Positions 7,658-15,412 of a stretch of DNA of 21,418 nt are shown piece after piece. Every line of letters begins with the position of its first letter. The first letter of the stretch is position 1. Location: positions 1 through 21,418 of the forward strand of contig JAZTYX010000023.1 of NCBI GenBank assembly GCA_045637095.1. Reading direction: 5' to 3'. The DNA comes from UMGS1649 sp045637095. GTDB taxonomy: Bacteria > Bacillota > Clostridia > TANB77 > CAG-465. The translations under genes were made by a program, and so were the position numbers. The notes below the pieces were generated by a model. That model worked only from the letters and a program-made list of their open reading frames with translations, searched no databases and was not told the origin of the DNA.

Positions 7658-9811
7658 TTAAAACTTCGGTTCAATTAGACTTAAAGCTACTTTCTTCTTA
7701 TCTAATTTGATTTCTACAACATAACAATCTACTATATCTCCTACACTTACTACTTCAAGTGGGTGTTTTATATATTTGTCTGTTAATTTAGATATATGTG
7801 CTAAACCATCATTCTTAAGACCAATATCTATGAATACTCCAAAATCTACAACATTTCTTACTGTTCCTTGTAATTTCATTCCTACTTGTAAATCTTCTAG
7901 CTTTAATATATCACTTTTTAGAAGTGGTTTCTCAAAATCATCACGAGGATCTCTTGCTGGTGCTTTTAATGCCTTTATTACGTCCTCTAGCGTATATTCA
8001 TCTGTTTTTAATTCAGTTGCCGCTTCTTTTACATCTATTTTATCCATAGCTTCAATTAGCTTATTAGAGCCTAATTCTGCTATGTCCATTTTTGTAAGTT
8101 TTAACACTTCTTCTGCTAATTTATAGCTTTCAGGGTGGATTCCTGTTCTATCTAATGGATTTGTTCCACCTTCAATTCTCATAAATCCTATAGCTTGTTC
8201 ATAAACTTTATCGCTAAATACTTTAGCTTTCTTTAAGTCTGCTCTAGATAAAATCTTTCCTTTTTCATCTCTGTATGCTAAGAATTTATCTATTGTTTTC
8301 TTGTTCATTCCAGAAACATATTTAAGTAACTCTTGGCTTGCTGTATTTAGGTTTACACCAACCATATTAACCGCTTTACTTACTACAAAATCTAAAGATT
8401 CATCTAATCTCTTTTCCTGAACATCGTGTTGGTATTGACCTACACCAATGCTCTTAGAATCTATCTTAACAAGTTCAGATAATGGATCTTGTAATCTTCT
8501 TGCAATGCTTATTGCACTTCTTTCTTCTACATGTAAATCTGGGAATTCTGCTATAGCAAGTTTAGACGCAGAATATACAGAAGCTCCAGCTTCATTTACT
8601 ATAATATATTCTACTTTTCTTTTTGCATCTTTAATTACATCAACTATAAATGCTTCACTTTCTCTTGATGCTGTTCCATTACCAATTGCTATTATATCTA
8701 TGTTATATTTATCTATTAGATTTAACACATGTAGTTTTGCTTTAAGTGTTTCATTCTTAGGTTCGTGTGGGTAAATTACAGAAATATTTAAGTATTTGCC
8801 TGTGCTATCTATAACCGCTAGTTTACAACCGGTTCTAAATGCAGGATCTAGCCCTAAAACCATCTTGTCTTTCATCGGCGGTTGAAGAAGTAGCTTCTCA
8901 AGATTTTTAGCAAATACAGATATTGCAGCTTCACTACTCTTTTCTGTTAAATCTGCACGTATCTCTCTTTCAATACTTGGACTAATTAATCTAGCATATG
9001 CATCCTTTATAGCCTCTTTAACAACAGGTGCTACAAAAGAGTTTTTGTTCTTTATAGTGAACTTCTCCATATGTTCTAGTATAGGTGTTTCGTCTACTAC
9101 TATACTAACGCTTAATACACCTTCTTTTTCTCCTCTATTTAATGCTAATACTCTATGATGTTTAACTTGTTTTACTGGTTCAGTATATTCATAATACATA
9201 TCGTAAACTTTGTTTTCATCTTCTGCATTTTTCTTCATTTTAGAAGTCATATTACCGTTGTTATATGTATATTTTCTAATCCAAGATCTAAAACGACTAT
9301 TATCACTTACATTTTCTGCAATAATATAGCTTGCACCTTTTATTGCATCTTCAGTTGTTTTCACTTTATCTGTTATATATTCTTTAGCTATACTTTCTAA
9401 TGTACCTTCTTTAGGGAATGTTAATATTAAATCTGCTAAAGGTTGCAATCCCAAAGCAATTGCTTCTGTTGCTTTAGTCTTTTTCTTTTCTTTAAATGGT
9501 CTATATAAATCTTCTACATCTACTAATTTTTCTGCTTTTAATATATCGTTTTTAAGTTCTTCAGTAAGCATACCTTTTTCATCTATTAAACGAATGACAT
9601 CTTCTTTTCTTTTAAGTAAATTTACTTGGTATTCATAAACTTCGTTGATACTTCTAATTTGTTCTTCGTCTAATGCTCCGGTTGCTTCTTTACGGTAACG
9701 AGCGATGAATGGAATTGTATTTCCTTCTTCTAATAATTCTAATGTTTTTTCTACTTGTGTTTGTTTTACATTTAATGTTTTTGCTATTTCTAATATAATT
9801 TCTTTGTTCAT
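7658..9811 (-). CDS. tex: Tex-family S1 RNA-binding transcription accessory protein
   Basis: A 717-aa Tex (YhgF-like) protein. The N-terminal helical domain starts MNKEIILEIAKTLNVK and contains IPFIARYRKEATGALDEEQI. A YqgF/RNase H-like domain follows around the middle (MVLGLDPAFRTGCKLAVID). Then come helix-hairpin-helix segments (VGVNLNTASQELL). A C-terminal S1 domain covers about 635-717 (GTVRNVVDFGVFIDIG, DGLAHISKL). Tex binds nucleic acid and acts on transcription complexes in the cytoplasm; its exact role varies between organisms. The ATG at 9811 is chosen over an in-frame ATG at 9847. It matches the family start and has a GAGAGG site upstream. A consensus promoter at 9836-9864 puts transcription start near 9829, downstream of the longer start. 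Confidence 0.95.
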   Translation of the reverse strand: MNKEIILEIAKTLNVKQTQVEKTLELLEEGNTIPFIARYRKEATGALDEEQIRSINEVYEYQVNLLKRKEDVIRLIDEKGMLTEELKNDILKAEKLVDVEDLYRPFKEKKKTKATEAIALGLQPLADLILTFPKEGTLESIAKEYITDKVKTTEDAIKGASYIIAENVSDNSRFRSWIRKYTYNNGNMTSKMKKNAEDENKVYDMYYEYTEPVKQVKHHRVLALNRGEKEGVLSVSIVVDETPILEHMEKFTIKNKNSFVAPVVKEAIKDAYARLISPSIEREIRADLTEKSSEAAISVFAKNLEKLLLQPPMKDKMVLGLDPAFRTGCKLAVIDSTGKYLNISVIYPHEPKNETLKAKLHVLNLIDKYNIDIIAIGNGTASRESEAFIVDVIKDAKRKVEYIIVNEAGASVYSASKLAIAEFPDLHVEERSAISIARRLQDPLSELVKIDSKSIGVGQYQHDVQEKRLDESLDFVVSKAVNMVGVNLNTASQELLKYVSGMNKKTIDKFLAYRDEKGKILSRADLKKAKVFSDKVYEQAIGFMRIEGGTNPLDRTGIHPESYKLAEEVLKLTKMDIAELGSNKLIEAMDKIDVKEAATELKTDEYTLEDVIKALKAPARDPRDDFEKPLLKSDILKLEDLQVGMKLQGTVRNVVDFGVFIDIGLKNDGLAHISKLTDKYIKHPLEVVSVGDIVDCYVVEIKLDKKKVALSLIEPKF

Positions 9812-9835
9812 AATAACCTCTCTTTTGCAAAACAA

Positions 9836-9864
9836 ATTATATATCACGAAAACAGGTTTGTCAA
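9836..9864 (-). promoter_or_regulatory. Consensus sigma-A promoter of tex
   Basis: On the minus strand a perfect TTGACA (complement of 9859-9864) and a perfect TATAAT (complement of 9836-9841) are separated by 17 bp. It supports the tex start at 9811. Confidence 0.88.
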
Positions 9865-9892
9865 ATTATTATGTAAAGTGCGATGCTATATA

Positions 9893-9921
9893 TTGCATTA
9901 ATTAAATAATTATGTTATAAT
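9893..9921 (+). promoter_or_regulatory. Promoter of the first two-TM paralogue
   Basis: A perfect TATAAT at 9916-9921 with an extended -10 TG (9913-9914). A weak -35 (TTGCAT, 9893-9898) lies 17 bp upstream. It is divergent from the tex promoter within the 166-bp gap between the two starts. Confidence 0.65.
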
Positions 9922-9977
9922 AGCATCGTTGTTTGGTTTTAAGATAAATTTTAATAAATTTACTGGAGGATAAAACC

Positions 9978-10604
9978 ATGAAGAAAATTAACTTTAAGCG
10001 ATTATGTTCGCTAATATTAGGCCTTTGTTCACTATTTCTTTTTATATCTTTTACCACTACCGTAGACGGTCCTGGTGTAGACTATACAAAAGAATACGCA
10101 ATTTATCTAGATATTAAAGAAATGTCTTCCCTAGAAGATGTTGAGTCCTATCTAGATAACCTAAACATCTCTTATGATATAAATGAGAGTAAACTAACTT
10201 TACCAGATTACGATAATATAGAATACGTAATAAAAACAGATAACGCATCTGGTTATTTACTACATTCTAAACTGATGCACAACCTTAGTCGGTTAGACGA
10301 GCGCGACACAGATATTGTAACGGTAAAAAAAGAAACTATTAACAACGAAATAACAGAATTAATTTATTTAGAAGATAACGGTTTAACTTATACTAAAATA
10401 GCAGATAAGTATTATATAGAACCCACTATTATATATGTCATTTTAATCATTGTTTCTTTCTTCTCATTTATAATATTACTGACCTCTTCAATCACAGAAT
10501 ACATCGGTGTGTTCTTTGACTGGTTAAAGAAAAAAAGAGATGCAAAGAAAAATACTGCTGATATTGCAGAAACTAAAACAGAAAGTAAAGCTCATGAAGC
10601 ATAA
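9978..10604 (+). CDS. Two-TM membrane protein, paralogue A (unknown function)
   Basis: A 208-aa protein I do not recognise, with one membrane segment near the N-terminus (about 10-30) and one near the C-terminus (about 148-172), then a charged, lysine-rich cytoplasmic tail. The roughly 115 residues between the segments should be extracytoplasmic. They include ESYLDNLNISYDINESKL and the motif LTLPDYDNIEYVIKTDN. The 'L-x4-I-x-Y-x-I' pattern is faintly like ring-building motifs of FliF/YscJ-type proteins, but the match is too weak to call. The neighbouring protein at 10798-11376 is clearly homologous: about half of the positions are identical over ~85 residues from the PG-x2-YT motif. Codons are AT-rich like the host core. 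A GGAGG site precedes the ATG, and promoter and terminator show a single-gene unit. Confidence 0.85.
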   Translation: MKKINFKRLCSLILGLCSLFLFISFTTTVDGPGVDYTKEYAIYLDIKEMSSLEDVESYLDNLNISYDINESKLTLPDYDNIEYVIKTDNASGYLLHSKLMHNLSRLDERDTDIVTVKKETINNEITELIYLEDNGLTYTKIADKYYIEPTIIYVILIIVSFFSFIILLTSSITEYIGVFFDWLKKKRDAKKNTADIAETKTESKAHEA

Positions 10605-10663
10605 CTTTCTGTATTAAAATATATAAAAGATAACTAAAAGAGAAAACAAGGCCAAACAACACT

Positions 10664-10695
10664 ACACCCTAGAATAATATCTAGGGTGTTTTTAT
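10664..10695 (+). terminator. Rho-independent terminator of paralogue A
   Basis: A perfect 10-bp stem, ACACCCTAGA (10664-10673) with TCTAGGGTGT (10680-10689), a 6-nt loop and a TTTTTA tract. Confidence 0.9.
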
Positions 10696-10709
10696 GTTAA
10701 CGTGGTTGG

Positions 10710-10738
10710 TTGAAAAAAGTTCAAAAATATGGTATAAT
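10710..10738 (+). promoter_or_regulatory. Promoter of the second two-TM paralogue
   Basis: TTGAAA (10710-10715), a 17-bp spacer and a perfect TATAAT (10733-10738) with an extended -10 TG (10730-10731). Confidence 0.82.
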
Positions 10739-10797
10739 ATATATAGTGTTTGGCGTTAAAAAATATATTTAATTAAAGTATTTGGAGGTATAGACCA

Positions 10798-11376
10798 ATG
10801 TCAAAAGCAAACATCAAGCGGATTGTGCTGCTAAGCACAGGCGTAGCAATGCTCATCGTTTTCATCGTATTCTCCTGTATTCTTGCCAACCCCGGCACGA
10901 ACTATACAAATGAATACAAAATCCATCTTGCTCTTAACGAGATGGATAACATCGATGATGTAGAAGCTTATCTTACGGAAAACCAAATCCCTTACGAAAT
11001 TAAAAATAGCATCCTTACCCTTAACGATTACGATAACATCAAATTTGTAATTCGTACAGACAATAGCACCGGTTATCTCATTCCGTCAGAAAAGCTTGTA
11101 CTTCTCTCTAAACTCGATGCAAAGGACTATGAAATTGTAACTGTCGAAAAAGTACCTACAGAAGATGGGTGGAACGAAAATATTTTCCTTAAAGAAGCCG
11201 GTATTACTTATTCCAGATATAACGGAGAATATTTCATTCAAACCACATGGGCACTTCAAATTTTCAAAACAGTTTCCATGGTTCTGTTCATCGGAATCGG
11301 CGCTTATCTTGTTTTGGATTATCTTGATCTTTATTTCAAGATGCGAAAAAAGAATCAAGCTCAGCCTACCCCTTAA
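10798..11376 (+). CDS. Two-TM membrane protein, paralogue B (unknown function)
   Basis: A 192-aa homologue of the preceding gene with the same plan: N-terminal membrane segment (about 8-30), an extracytoplasmic region of ~115 residues and a C-terminal membrane segment (about 155-178) with a short charged tail. Shared motifs are PG-x2-YT-x-EY, VEAYL and LTLNDYDNIKFVIRTDN. The two genes differ sharply in codon choice: this one uses many C- and G-ending codons (ATC, AAC, CTC, ACC), paralogue A uses A/T endings. That argues against a simple recent tandem duplication and suggests that one copy came from a GC-richer relative and landed beside its homologue. A GGAGGT site lies 9 nt before the ATG. 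Confidence 0.85.
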   Translation: MSKANIKRIVLLSTGVAMLIVFIVFSCILANPGTNYTNEYKIHLALNEMDNIDDVEAYLTENQIPYEIKNSILTLNDYDNIKFVIRTDNSTGYLIPSEKLVLLSKLDAKDYEIVTVEKVPTEDGWNENIFLKEAGITYSRYNGEYFIQTTWALQIFKTVSMVLFIGIGAYLVLDYLDLYFKMRKKNQAQPTP

Positions 11377-11420
11377 GAAGTATAAACATTGTTTAGTCAA
11401 ACACTACCGCAAACACAACA

Positions 11421-11455
11421 AAACACTTCAGAGTAATCTCTGAAGTGTTTTTCTT
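11421..11455. terminator. Probable bidirectional terminator between paralogue B and rplL
   Basis: A perfect 13-bp stem, AAACACTTCAGAG (11421-11433) with CTCTGAAGTGTTT (11438-11450), and a TAAT loop. On the plus strand it runs into TTTTTCTTT. On the minus strand it lies 27 nt past the rplL stop, with a less regular T-rich run after it. Confidence 0.85.
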
Positions 11456-11476
11456 TGTATTTTTAATAATTAAACA

Positions 11477-11851
11477 TTAAGCAAGTTCTACAACTGCTCC
11501 AGCTTCTGTTAAAGCTGCTTTCATTTTTTCAGCTTCTTCTTTAGCTACGTTTTCTTTTATAGTTGCTGGTGCTCCATCAACTAAGTCTTTAGCTTCTTTT
11601 AATCCTAAACCAGTTGCTTCTCTAACTGCTTTGATTACTTGAATTTTATTAGCTCCTGCTTCTTTAAGAACTACGTTGAATTCAGTTTTTTCTTCAGCTG
11701 CTGCTGCTCCAGCTGCTGCTCCACCTGCTACTGCTACAACTGCTGCAGCTGCAGATACTCCAAATTTTTCTTCAATTGCTTTTACTAAGTCTGCTAATTC
11801 GATAACTGTTAAAGTTTCGATATCAGCTAATATTTTTTCGATTTTTTCCAT
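11477..11851 (-). CDS. rplL: 50S ribosomal protein L7/L12
   Basis: A 124-aa L7/L12. The N-terminal dimerisation domain (about 1-35) binds L10. An Ala/Gly-rich hinge (about 35-52) follows, and the C-terminal domain starts at TEFNVVLKEAGANKIQVIK and contains the GLGLKEAKDLVDGAP motif that contacts translation factors. Length is typical. An AGGAGG site precedes the ATG. It lies 34 nt after rplJ and a hairpin follows, so the transcript stops here: rpoB is not immediately downstream, unlike the common rplKAJL-rpoBC order. Confidence 0.97.
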   Translation of the reverse strand: MEKIEKILADIETLTVIELADLVKAIEEKFGVSAAAAVVAVAGGAAAGAAAAEEKTEFNVVLKEAGANKIQVIKAVREATGLGLKEAKDLVDGAPATIKENVAKEEAEKMKAALTEAGAVVELA

Positions 11852-11885
11852 TTTATTTTCCTCCTTAAAATCTTTCTAGTTAGTC

Positions 11886-12395
11886 TTAGGCACTAACTGA
11901 CTCCTCATTTTTCTTTGCTACTTGATCAAGCACAACTGCTAAGTTTCTGATATTTCCAATAAGAGCAGATGCAAGTTGAGTAAGTAGAACTTCTTTTGAT
12001 GGTAAACTTGCAAGTTTCTTAACTTGATCTACAGATACTGCTTTACCATCCATGATTCCAGCTTTAAATTGATAGAATTCATGAGTTTTAGCAAAGTCGT
12101 GTGCAATCTTTGGTCCAGTTGTGTATTCTTCTGTTCCTATAACTACTGCTGTAGGTCCTTCTAATACGCTATCTAGTCCTTCGATATTAGCTTCTTTGCA
12201 TGCTAGTTTAATTAAAGAATTCTTTACAACCATGCATTCATTTCCAGATTCTCTGTATGCTTTTCTGATTTCTTTGTCTTCGTCAACTGTAATTCCCTTA
12301 TAGTCTACAAAGAAAACCATTTTTGCTGATTGTATTTTTTCAGCTAATTCTTTAACTTGTGCTTTTTTAGCTTCTAATACTTTTGCGCTTGGCAT
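11886..12395 (-). CDS. rplJ: 50S ribosomal protein L10
   Basis: A 169-aa L10. The N-terminal RNA-binding domain includes KMVFFVDYKGITVDEDKEIRK and VVKNSLIKLACKEA, with a C-terminal helix (from about 140) that holds L7/L12 dimers. L10 anchors the L7/L12 stalk on 23S rRNA and in many bacteria represses its own mRNA by binding the leader. Here the leader at 12396-12561 carries the expected L10-leader sequence. An AAGGAGAAA-type ribosome site precedes the ATG. rplK and rplA are not upstream; NAD-metabolism genes are. Confidence 0.96.
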   Translation of the reverse strand: MPSAKVLEAKKAQVKELAEKIQSAKMVFFVDYKGITVDEDKEIRKAYRESGNECMVVKNSLIKLACKEANIEGLDSVLEGPTAVVIGTEEYTTGPKIAHDFAKTHEFYQFKAGIMDGKAVSVDQVKKLASLPSKEVLLTQLASALIGNIRNLAVVLDQVAKKNEESVSA

Positions 12396-12561
12396 GTTAA
12401 TTTCTCCTTCCTTTTTGTTTAAATTAAAAATACTGTTACCCGCAAAGGTAACAGTATCATCTATATCAATCTTAAAATATATATTAAGAAATAATCTTGA
12501 CTACTTATCACCTCGGTAGGATTTACTTTGTACCTACTGTCTTGGGTAAATTTTATTTACG
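12396..12561 (-). ncRNA. L10 leader (autoregulatory 5' UTR of rplJL)
   Basis: The minus-strand leader between the promoter and rplJ contains CCTACCGAGGTGATAAG (complement of 12504-12520), resembling the conserved TGCCGAGGT segment of Firmicutes L10 leaders. A GTAGG/CCTAC pairing lies next to it (12516-12520 with 12533-12537). Before the gene is a perfect 11-bp hairpin, ATACTGTTACC with GGTAACAGTAT (complement of 12430-12457), followed by a TTTTTAATTT tract that can act as an attenuator. L10 or L10(L12)4 binding is the known regulator of this family. Confidence 0.8.
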
Positions 12562-12567
12562 TGTATT

Positions 12568-12596
12568 ATTATAACATTTGTTTTATGTAATGTCAA
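12568..12596 (-). promoter_or_regulatory. Consensus sigma-A promoter of rplJL, overlapping the 3' end of the upstream gene
   Basis: On the minus strand TTGACA (complement of 12591-12596) and TATAAT (complement of 12568-12573) are separated by 17 bp. The -35 lies inside the last codons of the YgjV-like gene, which ends at 12583. Confidence 0.88.
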
Positions 12597-13131
12597 CACT
12601 TTTGTTTAATTTATTTCTTTTATCTTTTATTAATCCTATTATGGCAGATACAACCATCATAGTTTCAAATATTACTCCAAATACAGATTGTACATATATG
12701 TTATATGCAATCCATATTATACTTACTAATGCTCCTATCTGTTTATATATATGTGTGTCTTTTTGCCATACCGCGTATGTATACACTAATGTAGCAAATA
12801 TAGGTAATAAGCTTAATAATCCATCATATGTAATTATACCTGACGCTAATATTATAATTCCAAATATTATTAGAATTATTACATCACTTTTATTTATTTT
12901 ATCTTCTTTTATGAACTTAACAAATACTAAACTTCTTGCAATTGCTATTATTGATGTAGCAACTCCAGCCCAAGCCGAAAGTAAAAAATAAGATATTCCA
13001 AGCCATATATTAGCTACCATACTTAATATTAATACTGTCTTTCTTGTTTTTACTTGATAAGTTACTATAAAGAAAATATATGTAAGTATTACTGCTATTT
13101 GAGAATATACATATGTTACGGTAAATTCCAT
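12583..13131 (-). CDS. YgjV-like polytopic membrane protein, possible vitamin/NAD-precursor transporter
   Basis: A 182-aa very hydrophobic protein with about six or seven membrane segments, ending in a lysine-rich cytoplasmic tail. Spacing and motifs (SMVANIWLGISYFLLSAW, IIWIAYNIYVQS) resemble the uncharacterised YgjV family. That family shares a small-helix-bundle look with PnuC vitamin transporters, though PnuC is usually longer. Its start overlaps the stop of the NrtR-like gene by one base (TAATG), so the two are translationally coupled, and the whole upstream neighbourhood is NAD salvage. From this context I infer a role in uptake of nicotinamide, nicotinate or nicotinamide riboside, but no substrate can be read from the sequence. 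No terminator separates it from the rplJ promoter. Confidence 0.8.
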   Translation of the reverse strand: MEFTVTYVYSQIAVILTYIFFIVTYQVKTRKTVLILSMVANIWLGISYFLLSAWAGVATSIIAIARSLVFVKFIKEDKINKSDVIILIIFGIIILASGIITYDGLLSLLPIFATLVYTYAVWQKDTHIYKQIGALVSIIWIAYNIYVQSVFGVIFETMMVVSAIIGLIKDKRNKLNKSVDIT

Positions 13132-13967
13132 TATGTATTTTCCTTTTTGTATCTAAACATCACACTTGGTCTATGACCGCCACCAGTTTTCATTATATCT
13201 GTCTTTTCTACCTTGTTTGCAATTATTCTTCTGAAAGCTGGATCTAATAGTTTCTTTCCAAGTATAACTTCATATACCTTTTGAAGTTCACCCAATGTGA
13301 ATAATTCTGGCATCATGTTAAACACAATATCTGTATACTCTATTTTGTTTCTTAGTCTTTCAAGTCCTGTAAGTATTACTTGTTCATGGTCAAAAGCTAA
13401 GGAATTATTATCTAGTATTTCCATATCATATTTATCTGTAGCTTGTGGCTTTACATGTTTAGCTATAGCAAATTTAATTACATCTGTTCCATTATCTAAT
13501 ATTACATTTACCACGCCATCTTTTTCTTCATAAGATACTATATCAAACCAAGAAGCTGTTGGGGTTAGTATATTTTCTATCTTTGTTTTATCTACTAACG
13601 CCATGTATGAAACTGAGATTATTCTCATTCTAGGATCACGTTTTACTCCACCAAATGTATATAATTGTTCTAGATATATATCATCTAAGTTTGTTTCTTT
13701 CTTTAATATTCTATTTGGAGCATAATCTAGTTCTTCGCCTACTCCTACGAAGCCACCTGGTAAACACCATTTATCTTTGTAAGGATAATCTGTTCTTTTA
13801 ACTAAAAGAATGCTCATTTTCTTTTCATCAGTTTTACGATAATTTTCTGTATTTTCACTAGATACACTAAACAAAAGTATATCTGCTGTTACAGATAATC
13901 TATCATAATCTTCTGGATTATATGCTTTTAGGAATTCTTCCTCTGAGTTATATGTTATATTTTCCAT
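13131..13967 (-). CDS. nrtR: NrtR-like Nudix-related transcriptional regulator of NAD metabolism
   Basis: A 278-aa two-domain protein. The N-terminal Nudix fold covers about 27-180 and the C-terminal winged helix-turn-helix about 215-278 (FTLGELQKVYEVILG, FRRIIANKV, ending MFRYK), the architecture of NrtR. In the Nudix box (G72 to L94) the catalytic glutamates are partly lost: REUXEExGU reads R-I-L-K-K-E-T-N-L, with E87 replaced by I and E90 by K. So it should sense rather than hydrolyse ADP-ribose-type ligands. Known NrtR proteins release DNA when ADP-ribose or related NAD metabolites bind. The ATG at 13967 has a GGAGGGG site; an in-frame ATG at 13985 lacks one. It lies between nadD and the YgjV-like gene, consistent with regulating the cluster. 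Confidence 0.87.
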   Translation of the reverse strand: MENITYNSEEEFLKAYNPEDYDRLSVTADILLFSVSSENTENYRKTDEKKMSILLVKRTDYPYKDKWCLPGGFVGVGEELDYAPNRILKKETNLDDIYLEQLYTFGGVKRDPRMRIISVSYMALVDKTKIENILTPTASWFDIVSYEEKDGVVNVILDNGTDVIKFAIAKHVKPQATDKYDMEILDNNSLAFDHEQVILTGLERLRNKIEYTDIVFNMMPELFTLGELQKVYEVILGKKLLDPAFRRIIANKVEKTDIMKTGGGHRPSVMFRYKKENT

Positions 13968-14001
13968 ATTGCCCCTCCAATACACATATTATATATCATT
14001 T

Positions 14002-14586
14002 TTAAGATTTATACAATCCTTTTATTTTTATATATTCTAGTACCTTTTTATCTATTAACCCTTCTAATTTTTCTTCTTCATTTTCTTTAATATATTGTCT
14101 TACTATCGTAGAAGAAAGCACTCTAGGATTAATATTTGCAAACTCTATGCGATTTTCATACTCTTTGTAGTTTTCCATTATTTTAGGAATATCATCATCA
14201 TTTCTAGATACTACAAGTAGCTTATAATTCTTTAGCATATATTCGTAGCTTCTCCATTCTTTAAACCAATCTAGATTATCTGTACCACATATAAAATATA
14301 TGTCTGCTTCTGGATACTGTTCTTTGTAATAATCTAATACTTGGTAAGTATACGGATATTCGCCGTTTTTGCATATATTCCCTACTAACATATCCACTTT
14401 ATCCACCATAAGTTTAAGCATTTCTACTCTATCCTCATGTGTTGCCAAATCTTTTTTATCGTAGTTATCTCCCGTTGGTACAAATATAACCTTATCTAGA
14501 TACCCTTTCTCAAGTATTGTGTTTGCTACTGTATAATGCATTATGTGAGGTGGATTAAAACATCCTCCAAATATACCTATTTTCAT
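14002..14586 (-). CDS. nadD: Nicotinate-nucleotide adenylyltransferase
   Basis: A 194-aa NadD that joins nicotinate mononucleotide and ATP to form nicotinate adenine dinucleotide. The nucleotidyltransferase motif GGCFNPPHIMH (residues 7-17) and the C-terminal LSSTIVRQ motif are both present; together they bind ATP. The start at 14586 is chosen because it gives MKIGIFGG, the family N-terminus, behind an AAGGGAGAG site. The in-frame ATG at 14631 falls inside the nadE terminator hairpin. The gene is AT-rich: 13 of 60 G+C at 14041-14100. That contrasts with the upstream pncA-nadE block. No clear promoter lies between the hairpin and this gene, so it probably depends on read-through or on a promoter inside nadE. 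Confidence 0.94.
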   Translation of the reverse strand: MKIGIFGGCFNPPHIMHYTVANTILEKGYLDKVIFVPTGDNYDKKDLATHEDRVEMLKLMVDKVDMLVGNICKNGEYPYTYQVLDYYKEQYPEADIYFICGTDNLDWFKEWRSYEYMLKNYKLLVVSRNDDDIPKIMENYKEYENRIEFANINPRVLSSTIVRQYIKENEEEKLEGLIDKKVLEYIKIKGLYKS

Positions 14587-14599
14587 AGTTCTCTCCCTT

Positions 14600-14640
14600 C
14601 TATAAAAAGCGCACCCCAAATGTTTTAACATTCAGGGTGC
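14600..14640 (-). terminator. Terminator-like hairpin between nadE and nadD
   Basis: On the minus strand a 12-bp stem (GCACCCTGAATG with CATTTGGGGTGC, two G-U pairs; complement of 14611-14640) with a 6-nt loop is followed by GCTTTTTATAG. It starts 6 nt after the nadE stop and would end or reduce transcription from the pncA promoter before nadD. Confidence 0.82.
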
Positions 14641-14646
14641 TTAAGT

Positions 14647-15408
14647 TTAAGTGTTACTCTTTCTGTACGTTGGAATATTGAACTTATGCGAATTTCTTCT
14701 GTGCATAGCATCAATCTTTGCTGCTACATCTTCCGGAAGTTCTTCACCGTTCATACGTTTTGCAATTTGTTTATACGTTACCCCTAGCTTATCTTCATCA
14801 GATTTGTTAGATAAACCATCATCAGGAGTTTTGTATAAAACTTTACCAGGTACTCCAATGTACTCGCCAATTGCAATAACTTCATCTACAGTAAAGTCTG
14901 CTATTGGAGCAATATCGTGAACTGAATCTCCACCCTTAGTAAAGTAACCTACGTGAAGTTCACATTTGTTACTTGTACCAATTACAAGGTATGCACCACC
15001 TTTTAGCTCGCTATATAGCGCTGCAAGGTAATACAGTGTTGCCATTCTAAGCCTTGGCTTGATGTTAATGTCGCTGTTTAGCGTTTGGTTTGCAACAAAC
15101 ACTCCTACAGAACTTAGATTAGATTTGAATGTATCATACACATTTGTTAAATCATAATCTACAAGTTCAAATCCGAAATGTTCACTTACAAGCCTAGCAT
15201 CGGCTTTATCCTCTTCCTTTGAATGACAAGGCATCCAAACTCCAAGAACATTTTCCTTGCCTAAAGCTCTTACCATAAGGCCAGCTACGACACCCGAATC
15301 TTTACCGCCGCTTATTCCAAGGATTGCTCCTTTAAGATTGTTCTTTTTGTAGTAGTCACGTATGAACTCTACAACTCTTTCTGTTTCTTGTTTTGCATTA
15401 AAACTCAT
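14647..15408 (-). CDS. nadE: NAD synthetase, ammonia-dependent
   Basis: A 253-aa NadE that converts nicotinate adenine dinucleotide to NAD using ATP and ammonia. The PP-loop ATP motif SGGKDSG is at residues 33-39. Further family segments are IKPRLRMATLYYLA, VIGTSNKCELHVGYFTKGGD and KTPDDGLSNKSDEDKLGVTY. There is no N-terminal glutaminase domain, so ammonia must be supplied free. It begins 4 nt after the NUDIX gene and is the last gene of the GC-richer block; a hairpin terminator follows directly. Confidence 0.96.
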   Translation of the reverse strand: MSFNAKQETERVVEFIRDYYKKNNLKGAILGISGGKDSGVVAGLMVRALGKENVLGVWMPCHSKEEDKADARLVSEHFGFELVDYDLTNVYDTFKSNLSSVGVFVANQTLNSDINIKPRLRMATLYYLAALYSELKGGAYLVIGTSNKCELHVGYFTKGGDSVHDIAPIADFTVDEVIAIGEYIGVPGKVLYKTPDDGLSNKSDEDKLGVTYKQIAKRMNGEELPEDVAAKIDAMHRRNSHKFNIPTYRKSNT

Positions 15409-15412
15409 ATAA

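Noticed and set aside
7605..7660. Possible CRISPR or larger repeat array
   Set aside because: Only two short AT-rich units with period 17; no spacers and no cas genes.
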